The translations under genes and the position numbers were made by a program. The notes under the pieces are model-generated. The model had not been told where the DNA came from. It was given only the letters and a program-made list of their open reading frames with translations, and did not search any database. Positions 1 through 9,882 of a stretch of 64,000 nucleotides of DNA are shown here, piece by piece; the stretch's first letter is position 1, and each line of letters begins with the position of its first letter. The DNA comes from Pseudomonas sp. FP1742 (GTDB lineage: Bacteria; Pseudomonadota; Gammaproteobacteria; Pseudomonadales; Pseudomonadaceae), in contig NZ_CP117460.1 in the NCBI RefSeq assembly GCF_030687145.1, positions 1,240,001-1,304,000 on the forward strand. The letters are read 5' to 3'.

Positions 1-2
1 TC

Positions 3-395
3 AGCGTTGGCGAACCCTGGATCGGCGTGCCCGCCAACGCGGCGCAAATCAATGTCGCCAACCAACTCGACGATCCGGATTCGGTACTGCATCACTATCG
101 TCAACTGATTGCCCTGCGCCGCAGGGAAACGTTGATGTCCGACGGCGTGTACCGGCAATTGTTGCCTGAACACCCGCAAATCTGGGCGTATGTGCGTGAA
201 GGCGATGGCGAGCGTTTGCTGGTGCTGAACAATTTCTATGGCACGCCATGCGAAGTCGAACTGCCACCAGAGGTGATCAGCAAAGCGATGGCGCAACGTG
301 TGGTGATCAGCAATTACCCGGACTGTCCGCCACGAAATCGACAGGTGTTTCTACGGCCCTATGAGTCGTTCGTCCTGCACCTGAGCAACATTTAA
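3..395 (+). CDS. treC: alpha,alpha-phosphotrehalase (trehalose-6-phosphate hydrolase), C-terminal 130 residues only
   Basis: The gene runs off the left edge of the window; the reading frame is open from base 3 to the TAA at 393-395. The visible part has the EPWIGVPAN stretch that follows the catalytic barrel in GH13 oligo-glucosidases and phosphotrehalases, then the all-beta C-terminal domain (LVLNNFYGTP near the middle). In this family the enzyme cleaves trehalose-6-phosphate to glucose and glucose-6-phosphate in the cytoplasm. The trehalose assignment rests partly on context: a sugar porin and PTS phosphotransfer proteins follow on the same strand. A related alpha-glucosidase remains possible because the catalytic domain is outside the window. 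Confidence 0.72.
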   Translation, partial: SVGEPWIGVPANAAQINVANQLDDPDSVLHHYRQLIALRRRETLMSDGVYRQLLPEHPQIWAYVREGDGERLLVLNNFYGTPCEVELPPEVISKAMAQRVVISNYPDCPPRNRQVFLRPYESFVLHLSNI

Positions 396-1712
<1,317 letters not shown>

Positions 1713-1775
1713 GCGATGCTGTCGGAGCCTCGCGCTCCATCGGCACTTCAAAGAACAAAAACAGCAGGTGACGTC

Positions 1776-4310
1776 ATGGCCATACCCCAACAATTGCAAC
1801 TGCTGGCACCTTTGTCCGGTGTGCTTATGCCGCTGGACCAGGTGCCCGATCAGGTGTTTTCCAGTCGCGTGATCGGCGACGGTCTGTGCATCGACCCGAC
1901 CTCGTCCACCTTGTGCGCACCGCTGGCCGGGGTGATCAGCAATGTGCAGGCCAGCGGGCACGCCGTCAGCATCACCGACGACAATGGTGTGCAGGTATTG
2001 ATGCATATCGGCCTCGACACCGTGAACCTGGCCGGCAAGGGTTTCACCCGGTCGGTGGAGGAAGGTCAGCGGGTTGAGGTGGGGCAGGCGCTGATCGAGT
2101 TCGATGCCGATTACATTGCCTTGAACGCCCGCAGTTTGTTGACCTTGATGCTGGTGGTCAGCGGCGAGCCGTTTACCTGGCTGGCCCCTGAAACGGGGGT
2201 GGTGCAAAGCGGTCAGCCGTTGCTGAGTTTGAATCCATCGGAAGTGACGGTCGATGAACCAGGCTTGGAGGAAGGCGACGCGCTGTTCTCCAAACCGGTG
2301 AAACTGCCCAATTCCAACGGCTTGCACGCGCGCCCCGCGGCAGTGTTTGCCCAAGCGGCGAAAGGCTTTTCAGCGAGCATTTGTCTGCATAAACAGCAGG
2401 ACAGCGCGAACGCCAAATCCCTGGTGGCGATCATGGCTTTGCAGACTGCCCATGGTGACGTCCTGCAGGTCAGCGCGGCGGGCGCGGATGCCGAAATGGC
2501 GATCAAGACGCTGGTGGAGTTGCTGGCTAGTGGTTGCGGGGAAGTCGTGACGGTGATGGCAGAGGTTGAGACAGTCGCCGCTGAGGCCTCATCGCTAACG
2601 GTGCTGCGCGGCGTTTGTGCATCGCCGGGGTCGGCATTTGGCCAAGTGGTGCAGATTGCCGAGCAGACCCTCGAGGTGAATGAATCAGGCGTTGGTCCTC
2701 AGGTTGAGCGTGAGCACCTGTCCCGAGCGTTGGCGACGGCGGTTCTGGCCCTGCAGCAGTTGCGGGACACTGCCACGGGGGACGCCCAGGCCGACATCTT
2801 CAAGGCGCATCAGGAGCTGCTCGAAGACCCCAGCCTGCTGGATCAGGCCCTGGCATTGATCGACGCTGGCAAAAGCGCCGCTTACGCCTGGCGGGCGGCC
2901 ACCGAGTCGACGGCGGCCTTGTTCAAAAGCCTGGGCAATGCCTTGCTGGCCGAACGAGCGGCGGATTTGGCCGACGTTGGTCAACGGGTACTCAAGTCGA
3001 TTCTCGGTGTAGAAGATCGTGCGATGGAGTTGCCGGAAGGGGCGATTCTGATTGCCGAGCAGCTGACGCCTTCCCAGACGGCTGGCCTGGACCCGTGCAA
3101 GGTGCTGGGGTTCGCGACGGTCGGCGGTGGTGCCACCAGCCACGTGGCGATTCTGGCCCGGGCCTTTGGCTTGCCGGCGATCTGCGGTTTGCCGGTTCAG
3201 GTAGTGGCATTGGCCAATGGCACCCGGGTTTTGCTCGATGCCGACAAGGGCGAGTTGCAGCTCGATCCGGAACTGGCCGCCATTGAGCAGTTGCAAGTTC
3301 ATCGTCAGCGGCAAAAGAAACGCCAGCAACACGAGTTGGCAAACGCAGGGCTGGCCGCCCGTACCCGCGATGGGCATCACGTTGAAATCACTGCCAATAT
3401 CGCTTCGCTGGCCGAAGCCGAACAGGCCATGGCGCTGGGTGGCGAGGGCGTCGGTCTGTTGCGTTCGGAGTTTCTTTATCTGGATCGCAATCACGCGCCG
3501 AGCCATGACGAGCAGGCCTGCACCTACAGCGCCATCGCCCGCGCCCTGGGCCCGGCGCGCAGTCTGGTGGTGCGCACCCTGGATGTCGGCGGTGACAAAC
3601 CGTTGGCCTACGTGCCGATGGAGCGCGAAACCAACCCGTTCCTGGGCATGCGCGGCATTCGTTTGTGCCTGGAGCGTCCGCAGTTGTTGCGCGATCAGTT
3701 CAAGGCGATTTTGAGCAGCGCCGGGCTGGCTCGCCTGCACATCATGCTGCCGATGGTCACGCAGTTGTCGGAGTTGCGGCTGGCCCGTCAGCTGCTTGAA
3801 GAGGAAGCGCTGGCAGCAGGGCTCATGGAACTGCCGAAACTGGGGATCATGATCGAAGTTCCGGCAGCGGCGCTGATGGCGGATCTGTTTGCGCCCGAGG
3901 TGGATTTCTTCTCCATCGGCACCAACGATCTCACCCAATACACCCTGGCCATGGACCGCGATCACCCACGGCTGGCCAGTCAGGCCGACAGTTTTCATCC
4001 CTCGGTGCTGCGCTTGATCGCCAGCACGGTGAAAGCCGCCCATGCCCATGGCAAATGGGTCGGTGTATGCGGCGCTCTGGCTTCGGAAAACCTGGCGGTG
4101 CCGCTGTTACTGGGGCTTGGCGTGGATGAGTTGTCGGTGAGCGTGCCGCTGATTCCGGCGATCAAGGCGGCGGTTCGCGAAGTGGACCTGCTGGACTGTC
4201 AGGCCATCGCCCAGCAAGTGCTGGGGCTGGAAAGTGCCGGGCAGGTACGCGAGGCATTGCGCCTGCACCACGAGGCCACGGTAGATACTTCACTGGTTCT
4301 GGAGAACTGA
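1776..4310 (+). CDS. PTS triple-domain phosphotransferase: EIIA(Glc)-HPr-enzyme I fusion
   Basis: An 844-residue cytoplasmic protein carrying three PTS modules in one chain. Residues about 1-145 are a IIA(Glc) domain with the phosphorylatable His77 (LMHIGLD) and the partner His62. Residues about 170-260 are HPr with His184 in GLHARPA. From about 275 onward is enzyme I, with phosphohistidine His456 in GGGATSHVAI, the IMIEVPAA and GTNDLTQY barrel motifs, and a late GVCGALAS. It can therefore relay phosphate from phosphoenolpyruvate through all soluble steps to a membrane sugar permease, probably encoded upstream of this window. The start at 1776 is preceded by AGCAGGTGA; an upstream in-frame ATG at 1716 gives an unconserved extension. 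The IIB-like gene begins 2 bases after its stop. Confidence 0.9.
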   Translation: MAIPQQLQLLAPLSGVLMPLDQVPDQVFSSRVIGDGLCIDPTSSTLCAPLAGVISNVQASGHAVSITDDNGVQVLMHIGLDTVNLAGKGFTRSVEEGQRVEVGQALIEFDADYIALNARSLLTLMLVVSGEPFTWLAPETGVVQSGQPLLSLNPSEVTVDEPGLEEGDALFSKPVKLPNSNGLHARPAAVFAQAAKGFSASICLHKQQDSANAKSLVAIMALQTAHGDVLQVSAAGADAEMAIKTLVELLASGCGEVVTVMAEVETVAAEASSLTVLRGVCASPGSAFGQVVQIAEQTLEVNESGVGPQVEREHLSRALATAVLALQQLRDTATGDAQADIFKAHQELLEDPSLLDQALALIDAGKSAAYAWRAATESTAALFKSLGNALLAERAADLADVGQRVLKSILGVEDRAMELPEGAILIAEQLTPSQTAGLDPCKVLGFATVGGGATSHVAILARAFGLPAICGLPVQVVALANGTRVLLDADKGELQLDPELAAIEQLQVHRQRQKKRQQHELANAGLAARTRDGHHVEITANIASLAEAEQAMALGGEGVGLLRSEFLYLDRNHAPSHDEQACTYSAIARALGPARSLVVRTLDVGGDKPLAYVPMERETNPFLGMRGIRLCLERPQLLRDQFKAILSSAGLARLHIMLPMVTQLSELRLARQLLEEEALAAGLMELPKLGIMIEVPAAALMADLFAPEVDFFSIGTNDLTQYTLAMDRDHPRLASQADSFHPSVLRLIASTVKAAHAHGKWVGVCGALASENLAVPLLLGLGVDELSVSVPLIPAIKAAVREVDLLDCQAIAQQVLGLESAGQVREALRLHHEATVDTSLVLEN

Positions 4311-4312
4311 GC

Positions 4313-4600
4313 ATGTTCGAGAAAATGCAGCGGGCGTTCTGGAAAGCGTTGACCCCGGATCTGGTGGTGGATGAGCCGAAGGTGGTGGCTCAAGCCGTTT
4401 CTGGCCTGGCACCGAAAGTCGTGGCCGCGTTGGGCGGTGTGGATAACCTCAAATCCCATCAGCCGGTGGCGCTGACGCGAATGCGGGTGGAGTTACGGGA
4501 TGTGGCGCGGATGGATCGGCAGGCGTTGATGGCAGCGGGGGTGCCTGGGGTCATGACGCTGGACGGTGGAGTGGTGCATTTGCTCACCGGTCTTCAGTGA
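4313..4600 (+). CDS. small PTS EIIB-like protein lacking the catalytic cysteine
   Basis: A 95-residue protein directly after the PTS fusion, clearly in the same operon. Residues about 36-93 match the glucose-family IIB fold: a VAALGG start, the TRMRV strand, the LMAAGVPGV turn and a final GGVVHLLTG. In working IIB domains the TRLRV strand is preceded by a cysteine (CITRLRV) that carries the phosphate. Here the equivalent residue is Ala53 (ALTRMRV), encoded GCG. The protein therefore probably cannot accept phosphate through the usual residue. It may be a regulatory or scaffolding IIB relative, or a decaying copy; the frame is intact. Family membership is read from motifs only. Confidence 0.72.
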   Translation: MFEKMQRAFWKALTPDLVVDEPKVVAQAVSGLAPKVVAALGGVDNLKSHQPVALTRMRVELRDVARMDRQALMAAGVPGVMTLDGGVVHLLTGLQ

Positions 4601-4702
4601 TCGTTCCCACGGGTTGCCCTTACTGTTTCTCATCCGCAGGTGTATCGTATTCGCCTTTTGCAGGCTCCGCGCCTGTGGTTGATACGTGAGGTAGTTGAGT
4701 TC

Positions 4703-6079
4703 ATGTCCTTTACCCGTCGCCAAATCCTCGGTGGCCTGGCCGGTCTTGTTGTCGTTGGTGTCGGAGCCGGTGGCGCGTCGCGTTACTGGCTGGGCAAGAT
4801 GGCCGACGCTGAGGCCGGTCACGACTATGAGCTGATCGCCGCCCCGCTGGACGTCGAACTGGTGGCCGGGCACAAGACCGAGGCTTGGGCGTTCGGCCCA
4901 TCGGCTCCGGGCACTGAATTGCGTGTGCGTCAGGGCGAATGGCTGCGGGTGCGCTTCATCAACCATCTGCCGGTGGCGACCACCATTCACTGGCACGGTA
5001 TCCGCCTGCCGCTGGAAATGGACGGCGTGCCGTATGTCTCGCAATTGCCGGTGCTGCCGGGCGAGTACTTCGACTACAAATTCCGCGTGCCCGACGCCGG
5101 CAGCTATTGGTATCACCCGCACGTGAACAGCAGCGAGGAGCTCGGTCGCGGGCTGGTCGGCCCGCTGATCATCGAAGAGCGTGAGCCCACCGGTTTCAAG
5201 TACGAAAAGACCTTGAGCCTCAAGAGCTGGCATGTCGATGAAGTCGGTGCTTTCGTGCCGTTCAGCATTCCTCGTGAAGCGGCCCGTGGCGGTACGGCGG
5301 GGGGGCTGTCGACCATCAATGGTGTGTCGCAGGCGGTGATTGAGTTGCCCGCCGGGCAGATCACCCGCGTACGCCTGCTCAACCTCGACAACACGCTGAC
5401 TTATCGCCTTAATATTCCCGGTGTCGAAGCGCAGATCTACGCGCTGGACGGCAACCCGATTGAACCGCGCCCATTGGGCAAGGAATACTGGCTCGGCCCC
5501 GGCATGCGCATTTGCCTGGCGATCAAGGCGCCGCCGGCCGGCGAAGAATTGTCCCTGCGCAACGGCCCGGTACGCCTGGGCACCTTGCGCTCGGTGGCCA
5601 ATACCGACGCGCCGACCGAGTGGCCGCCGGCGCTGCCTGCCAACCCGGTGGCCGAGCCGGACCTGGCCAATGCCGAGAAACTCAACTTCAATTTCGAATG
5701 GGTGGGTTCGGTGTCGGTCAACGTAGATAACGGCAAGCCGCCCAGCCTGTGGCAGATCAACGGCAAGGCTTGGGATATCACCGACAAGACCTGCGCCGAT
5801 CGACCGATCGCCAGGCTCGAAAAGGGCAAAAGCTATATTTTCGAATTGAAAAACATGACTCAATATCAGCACCCGATCCACTTGCATGGCATGAGTTTCA
5901 AAGTCATTGCCTCGAACCGGCACAAGGTTATCCCGTACTTTACCGACACTTACCTGTTGGGCAAGAACGAGCGCGCGCAAGTGGCGCTGGTGGCGGATAA
6001 CCCCGGCGTCTGGATGTTCCACTGCCATGTGATCGACCATATGGAAACCGGCCTGATGGCCGCCATCGAGGTGGCGTGA
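4703..6079 (+). CDS. Tat-exported multicopper oxidase
   Basis: A 458-residue protein. The N-terminus MSFTRRQILGG plus a hydrophobic segment is a twin-arginine signal, so the enzyme is expected to be exported folded. All four copper-binding blocks of multicopper oxidases are present: HWHG (96-99), WYHPH (136-140), HPIHLHG, and near the end HCHVIDHMETGLM, which holds the Cys-His bridge and the type 1 axial Met. Such enzymes couple substrate oxidation (phenols, metals or bilirubin-like compounds) to reduction of oxygen to water; the substrate here cannot be told. The stop overlaps the tadA start (TGATG at 6077-6081), implying translational coupling of two functionally unrelated genes. The start at 4703 was chosen because it gives the Tat motif. 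Confidence 0.88.
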   Translation: MSFTRRQILGGLAGLVVVGVGAGGASRYWLGKMADAEAGHDYELIAAPLDVELVAGHKTEAWAFGPSAPGTELRVRQGEWLRVRFINHLPVATTIHWHGIRLPLEMDGVPYVSQLPVLPGEYFDYKFRVPDAGSYWYHPHVNSSEELGRGLVGPLIIEEREPTGFKYEKTLSLKSWHVDEVGAFVPFSIPREAARGGTAGGLSTINGVSQAVIELPAGQITRVRLLNLDNTLTYRLNIPGVEAQIYALDGNPIEPRPLGKEYWLGPGMRICLAIKAPPAGEELSLRNGPVRLGTLRSVANTDAPTEWPPALPANPVAEPDLANAEKLNFNFEWVGSVSVNVDNGKPPSLWQINGKAWDITDKTCADRPIARLEKGKSYIFELKNMTQYQHPIHLHGMSFKVIASNRHKVIPYFTDTYLLGKNERAQVALVADNPGVWMFHCHVIDHMETGLMAAIEVA

Positions 6080-6576
6080 TGCGCCAGATACGCCCCGCAG
6101 CGATTATCGACCGCAGCCGTGATCGTGATTTCATGCGCGAAGCCCTGGCCCTTGCCGCCCAAGGCGCGGCGCTGGGTGAAGTGCCGGTGGGCGCGGTGCT
6201 GGTGCAGGACGGTGAAATCATCGGGCGCGGTTTCAATTGCCCGATCAGCGGCAACGACCCCAGCGCCCACGCCGAAATGGTCGCGATCCGCGCCGCCGCC
6301 CAGGCCGCCAGCAACTACCGCCTGCCGGGCAGTACGCTCTACGTGACTCTGGAGCCGTGCAGCATGTGCGCCGGGCTGATCGTGCATTCGCGAATTGCAC
6401 GGGTGGTGTATGGCGCGCTGGAGCCCAAGGCCGGGATTGTGCAGAGCCAGGGGCAGTTTTTTACCCAGGGCTTTCTCAATCATCGGGTGGTGTATGAGGG
6501 GGGGGTGTTGGCGGAGGAATGCGGCGCGGTGTTGAGCGAGTTTTTCAAGGCCCGTAGAGCAAAATCCGCAGACTGA
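6079..6576 (+). CDS. tadA: tRNA adenosine(34) deaminase
   Basis: A 165-residue cytidine-deaminase-fold enzyme that converts adenosine to inosine at the wobble position of tRNA-Arg(ACG), so that one tRNA reads CGU, CGC and CGA. The zinc site is visible: HAE at 64-66 (His ligand and catalytic Glu) and PCSMC at 93-97 (Cys94 and Cys97). Length is normal for TadA. The ATG at 6079 overlaps the stop of the preceding multicopper oxidase; a GTG at 6076 is in frame but unnecessary. A REP pair follows directly, between this gene and the convergent cmoB. Confidence 0.93.
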   Translation: MRQIRPAAIIDRSRDRDFMREALALAAQGAALGEVPVGAVLVQDGEIIGRGFNCPISGNDPSAHAEMVAIRAAAQAASNYRLPGSTLYVTLEPCSMCAGLIVHSRIARVVYGALEPKAGIVQSQGQFFTQGFLNHRVVYEGGVLAEECGAVLSEFFKARRAKSAD

Positions 6577-6588
6577 ACACCGAAACCC

Positions 6589-6680
6589 ATGTGGGAGCGG
6601 GCTTGCTCGCGAATGCGGTGGATCAATCAACATTTCTGTTGAATGTTAAACCGTATTCGCGAGCAAGCCCGCTCCCACAT
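6589..6680. repeat. REP pair (REPIN) between tadA and cmoB
   Basis: Two inverted copies of the core GTGGGAGCGGGCTTGCTCGC face each other (left arm from 6590, right arm ending near 6680), separated by about 45 bases that hold a looser inverted repeat. This is the classic Pseudomonas REP doublet. It lies between two convergent genes and can fold into a long hairpin, so it may stabilise 3' ends or act as a terminator. Confidence 0.9.
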
Positions 6681-6711
6681 GGGGATCTCCATTGGTAGGG
6701 CTATCGGTGGT

Positions 6712-7668
6712 TTACTTGCGAGCGACAATTACGGCACGCATCGGCGCCGGCAGCCCTTCAACCGTTTTGCTGTGATCATCCGGATCCAGGAAGTCGCTCA
6801 ACGATTGATACTTCATCCACTCCGTCCCGCGTTGTTCCTCGACCGTGGTCACACTGACATCCACGCAACGCACGTCGCTGAACCCGGCACGGCGCAGCCA
6901 CAGTTCCAGCGCTGGCACCGACGGCAGGAACCACACGTTACGCATCTGCGCATATCGGTCTTCCGGCACCAACACCTGCTGCTGATCGCCCTCGATCACC
7001 AGCGTCTCCAGCACCAGTTCACCGCCCTTGACCAGGCAATCCTTCAGCGCCAGCAAATGCTCGATCGGCGAGCGGCGGTGGTAAAACACGCCCATGGAAA
7101 ACACGGTGTCGAACCCTTCCAGATTCGGCGGCAGGTCTTCGAAAGGGAATGGCAAGTGCCAGGCATTGGGCTCGGACAGGTAACGCTGTACGGCCTGGAA
7201 CTGGCAGAAGAACAGCCAGTTCGGATCGACACCAATTACGCTGTCTGCACCGGCGCCGAGCATACGCCACATGTAATAGCCGTTGCCGCAGCCGACATCG
7301 AGGATGCGTTTGCCCTTCAGGTCCAGATGTGGAGCCACCCGGGACCACTTCCAGTCCGAGCGCCATTCGGTGTCGACATGCACGCCGAACAGGTCAAACG
7401 GCCCTTTACGCCAAGGTGACAAACCCATCAGCGCGGTGCGCATTTGCGCGCGGGTTTCATCGTCGCAATCGGTTTCCAGCTTAAGGCCGTTCAACAAGTC
7501 GACTTCGCTCGGCTGGATCTTCGGCAACGCATCCAGTGCGCTCTGCCAGCGCTCCAGGTCGCCGTGACCTTTTTCCATTTTCTTGTCGAGTTGCACTTGC
7601 AGGGTGTTGGCCCATTCGGCCAGCGGAGTGCCGGCCAGACGGCGGGCGAGGGGGGACAGATCAATCAT
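6712..7668 (-). CDS. cmoB: tRNA uridine(34) carboxymethyltransferase CmoB
   Basis: A 318-residue SAM-fold enzyme. Residues 122-130 carry the ILDVGCGNG motif, and [19 protein letters not shown] and [13 protein letters not shown] match CmoB. It transfers the carboxymethyl group from carboxy-SAM to 5-hydroxyuridine at tRNA position 34, forming cmo5U and widening wobble decoding. It is the second gene of a two-gene unit: its ATG overlaps the stop of cmoA by four bases (7665-7668), and CmoA makes its cofactor. Confidence 0.95.
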   Translation of the reverse strand: MIDLSPLARRLAGTPLAEWANTLQVQLDKKMEKGHGDLERWQSALDALPKIQPSEVDLLNGLKLETDCDDETRAQMRTALMGLSPWRKGPFDLFGVHVDTEWRSDWKWSRVAPHLDLKGKRILDVGCGNGYYMWRMLGAGADSVIGVDPNWLFFCQFQAVQRYLSEPNAWHLPFPFEDLPPNLEGFDTVFSMGVFYHRRSPIEHLLALKDCLVKGGELVLETLVIEGDQQQVLVPEDRYAQMRNVWFLPSVPALELWLRRAGFSDVRCVDVSVTTVEEQRGTEWMKYQSLSDFLDPDDHSKTVEGLPAPMRAVIVARK

Positions 7669-8408
7669 GGCAAGGCAATCAACGAGGCAAAGTTAAGACA
7701 CTGGAACCACGGCACGACTTTCGAGAACCCGGCGGCCAACAGGCGCTCGCGGTGTTCTTCGAGGCTGTCGGGCTTCATGACGTTTTCGATGGCGCTGCGC
7801 TTCTGGGCGATTTCCAGTTCGCTGTAGCCGTTGGCGCGTTTGAAGGCCACGTGCAGGTCGGTGAGCAGCGCATGTTCTTCGGGATCGTTGAAGCGCAGCT
7901 TCTCCGAAAGAATCAGCGCGCCACCGGGCAACAACGATTGGTGGATGCGTGCGAGCAGCGAGGTGCGCTGGTCCGGGGCGATGAATTGCAGGGTGAAGTT
8001 CAGTGCCACCACCGAGGCTGGCTGAAATTCCAGGGCAAGGATGTCGCCTTCGATCACTTCCACCGGCAGCAACTCCTGGAACATCGAGTCCTGGCCGTTG
8101 AGGTATTCGCGGCAACGCTCGACCATGGCCGCGGAGTTATCCACAGCAATGACCCGGCAACCGTCGGTGCGCACGTGGCGGCGCAAGGCCTGGGTCACGG
8201 CGCCCAAAGACGAGCCCAAATCGTAGAGCACACTGTTGGGCTGGGCGAACTGCGCGGCGAGCACGCCGAGGTTTTCAACGATGGTCGGATAACCCGGCAC
8301 CGAGCGCTTGATCATGTCCGGGAACACCCGCACCACGTCCTCGTTAAAGGCGAAGTCAGGCACCTGGGCCAAAGGCTGGGCGAAAAGGCGATCGGATTCT
8401 TTGCTCAC
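7665..8408 (-). CDS. cmoA: carboxy-S-adenosyl-L-methionine synthase CmoA
   Basis: A 247-residue SAM-fold protein that uses prephenate to turn SAM into carboxy-SAM, the donor used by CmoB. The glycine motif DLGSSLG is at 63-69 and ALNFTLQFI is typical of CmoA. I chose the GTG at 8408, which gives the conserved start (V/M)[11 protein letters not shown] and the family length; the ATG 45 bases upstream would add an unconserved stretch. It is the first gene of the cmoA-cmoB unit. Confidence 0.94.
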   Translation of the reverse strand: MSKESDRLFAQPLAQVPDFAFNEDVVRVFPDMIKRSVPGYPTIVENLGVLAAQFAQPNSVLYDLGSSLGAVTQALRRHVRTDGCRVIAVDNSAAMVERCREYLNGQDSMFQELLPVEVIEGDILALEFQPASVVALNFTLQFIAPDQRTSLLARIHQSLLPGGALILSEKLRFNDPEEHALLTDLHVAFKRANGYSELEIAQKRSAIENVMKPDSLEEHRERLLAAGFSKVVPWFQCLNFASLIALP

Positions 8409-8565
8409 GGCGGTTCCAACGGCGTAGGTGGAAAAGGCCGGCATTTTAGCCAAATTGACGGGGGGATGCGCGGGTTGTCTGATAAAGCGTGAGGGAGGTG
8501 TGGCGGGAGTTCTGTTTTACAAATCAAGGAGCAGAGCACAGAGATGAGGCGCTGACTGGTGAGTG

Positions 8566-8599
8566 AATGGCCAAACCCCGAAAACGAGGTTTGGCCATT
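8566..8599. other. strong hairpin downstream of the orphan gene
   Basis: Inverted repeat with arms AATGGCCAAACC and GGTTTGGCCATT (12 perfect pairs) around a 10-base loop. It lies just after the stop of the orphan gene at 8606 on the minus strand. No T-run follows on either strand, so it is a transcript-end hairpin rather than a textbook intrinsic terminator. Confidence 0.6.
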
Positions 8600-8605
8600 G
8601 ATGGT

Positions 8606-9094
8606 TTAGCGTGACTCCATCAACACGATATAAGTAGATTTTCCGGAAATCTTGAGTTCTTTATTTCGCTCGTTTACGCCTTTAAAATCAAACCCGATCT
8701 GATAATGCAACTTTTCTCCGGTATTTTCGATTGCCTCCACGGTGAAGGATCCATTTTGGGGTTTATACTGAAAAGATGTAGTGAAGCCAGGAATTGTTCC
8801 GAATTCAAAATAGTAAGCGCTTTCGAAGGGAAAGTCTGGATCGGTAACCGAATATGTGCCGGACTTGATGTTTTTATCAAATATAAGCACTAGCCCTTTT
8901 TTGTTTCTGTGCGAGTAGTCTTGGGTATTAGCCCGACTGACCAAAGCGATCAAGTTGCTGTTCACATCGGCCTCAAATTCAACAATTTGGGTCTCGAAAT
9001 CTACACGATTGGAAACCGTGGCCACAGTTTTTGCGCTGACGGTAATAATGGGCTCTAAACCAGCAATAGCATTTTTGCTTTTAAAAAAACTCAT
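8606..9094 (-). CDS. uncharacterised 162-residue protein in an AT-rich patch
   Basis: I do not recognise this gene. The start at 9094 is supported by GGAAG nine bases upstream. The protein has no signal peptide or membrane segment and looks all-beta: alternating hydrophobic strands, a GTYSVTDPDFPFESAYYFEFG block and a NGSFTVEA block, ending KSTYIVLMESR. Base composition and codon use are clearly more AT-rich than those of cmoA upstream, and the 145 bases before the start are also AT-rich, which suggests acquisition by transfer. A strong hairpin follows the stop. No neighbour suggests a role. Confidence 0.65.
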   Translation of the reverse strand: MSFFKSKNAIAGLEPIITVSAKTVATVSNRVDFETQIVEFEADVNSNLIALVSRANTQDYSHRNKKGLVLIFDKNIKSGTYSVTDPDFPFESAYYFEFGTIPGFTTSFQYKPQNGSFTVEAIENTGEKLHYQIGFDFKGVNERNKELKISGKSTYIVLMESR

Positions 9095-9238
9095 GATGTT
9101 CTTCCTTGGATAACATTCGTGGTGGGGTGAAGCCACTGAAATATTAAGTAGGTGGGAAGAACTCGGCTACTGTCAGATTTGACAGGTTTTTATCACTTTT
9201 TGAAATAAATAAGCGATTCTACTGTAATGGTTTTTCGT

Positions 9239-9880
9239 TTAGTTGTTATTTGTTTTACTAGTAAACGCTGAGGCTGCGATACCCCACTGTCCCAGCCAGT
9301 AGCTGAGGATGATGATGTAAGGCGCAGCATTGAACGGCGAGACGAAACGGTTGATGCCGATCACGCTGTCGGAGAACACGAACGCCAGGGCACCAGCCGC
9401 TGCCAGCAGCGCCGAGCGCTTGGACACGTCAGTGCCGAGTCGGGCCAATGCACGCCAAAGCATCGCGCTGATGGCCAAACCATAAACAATCACCGGAATC
9501 AACAACGGACCCAGTCCGTGGGAAATCAAAATCCCCAGCAGCACCGCGCCGGCGCTCGACGCAAGGATCAACGGCAATAGCGCCAGACGCCGACAATCGC
9601 TCAAATAAGCCTTTAGATACGCCAAATGCGCGACCAAAAACGCCCCAAGGCCAAACACGAATAAATCTTGCGGCCATGCCAGCAACACGTCGCCGACCAG
9701 GGAGAAAATCAAACCCAGGCTGATCCAGCGCCGATAGTCACTGGGCGGTGCATCGTGTAACCAGCCGAGCAGCGCCAGCACCGGCAGCGGTTTGACCAAC
9801 AGGCACAGCAGCGCGGCATGCACGCTCAAACCATACACAAAGGTCACCGCGCCCATCAGCGCCAGAATCAGCCAGCCCAC
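9239..9880 (-). CDS. YhhN-family membrane protein (lysoplasmalogenase-like)
   Basis: A 213-residue integral membrane protein with about seven to eight hydrophobic segments. The FSLVGDVLLAWP block and the FVFSDSVIGINRF block, which carry the conserved acidic residues of the YhhN/TMEM86 family, are present. Characterised relatives hydrolyse the vinyl-ether bond of lysoplasmalogens; whether a Pseudomonas member does so is not shown by the sequence. Its start lies two bases after the stop of the chagasin-like lipoprotein gene, so the two are probably co-transcribed. The 3' end lies in AT-rich DNA next to the orphan gene. Confidence 0.82.
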   Translation of the reverse strand: MGWLILALMGAVTFVYGLSVHAALLCLLVKPLPVLALLGWLHDAPPSDYRRWISLGLIFSLVGDVLLAWPQDLFVFGLGAFLVAHLAYLKAYLSDCRRLALLPLILASSAGAVLLGILISHGLGPLLIPVIVYGLAISAMLWRALARLGTDVSKRSALLAAAGALAFVFSDSVIGINRFVSPFNAAPYIIILSYWLGQWGIAASAFTSKTNNN

Positions 9881-9882
9881 GA

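Noticed and set aside
6589..6680. Palindromic REP pairs considered as a CRISPR array
   Set aside because: The units are inverted pairs at scattered sites, not direct repeats with regular spacers, and no cas gene is near.
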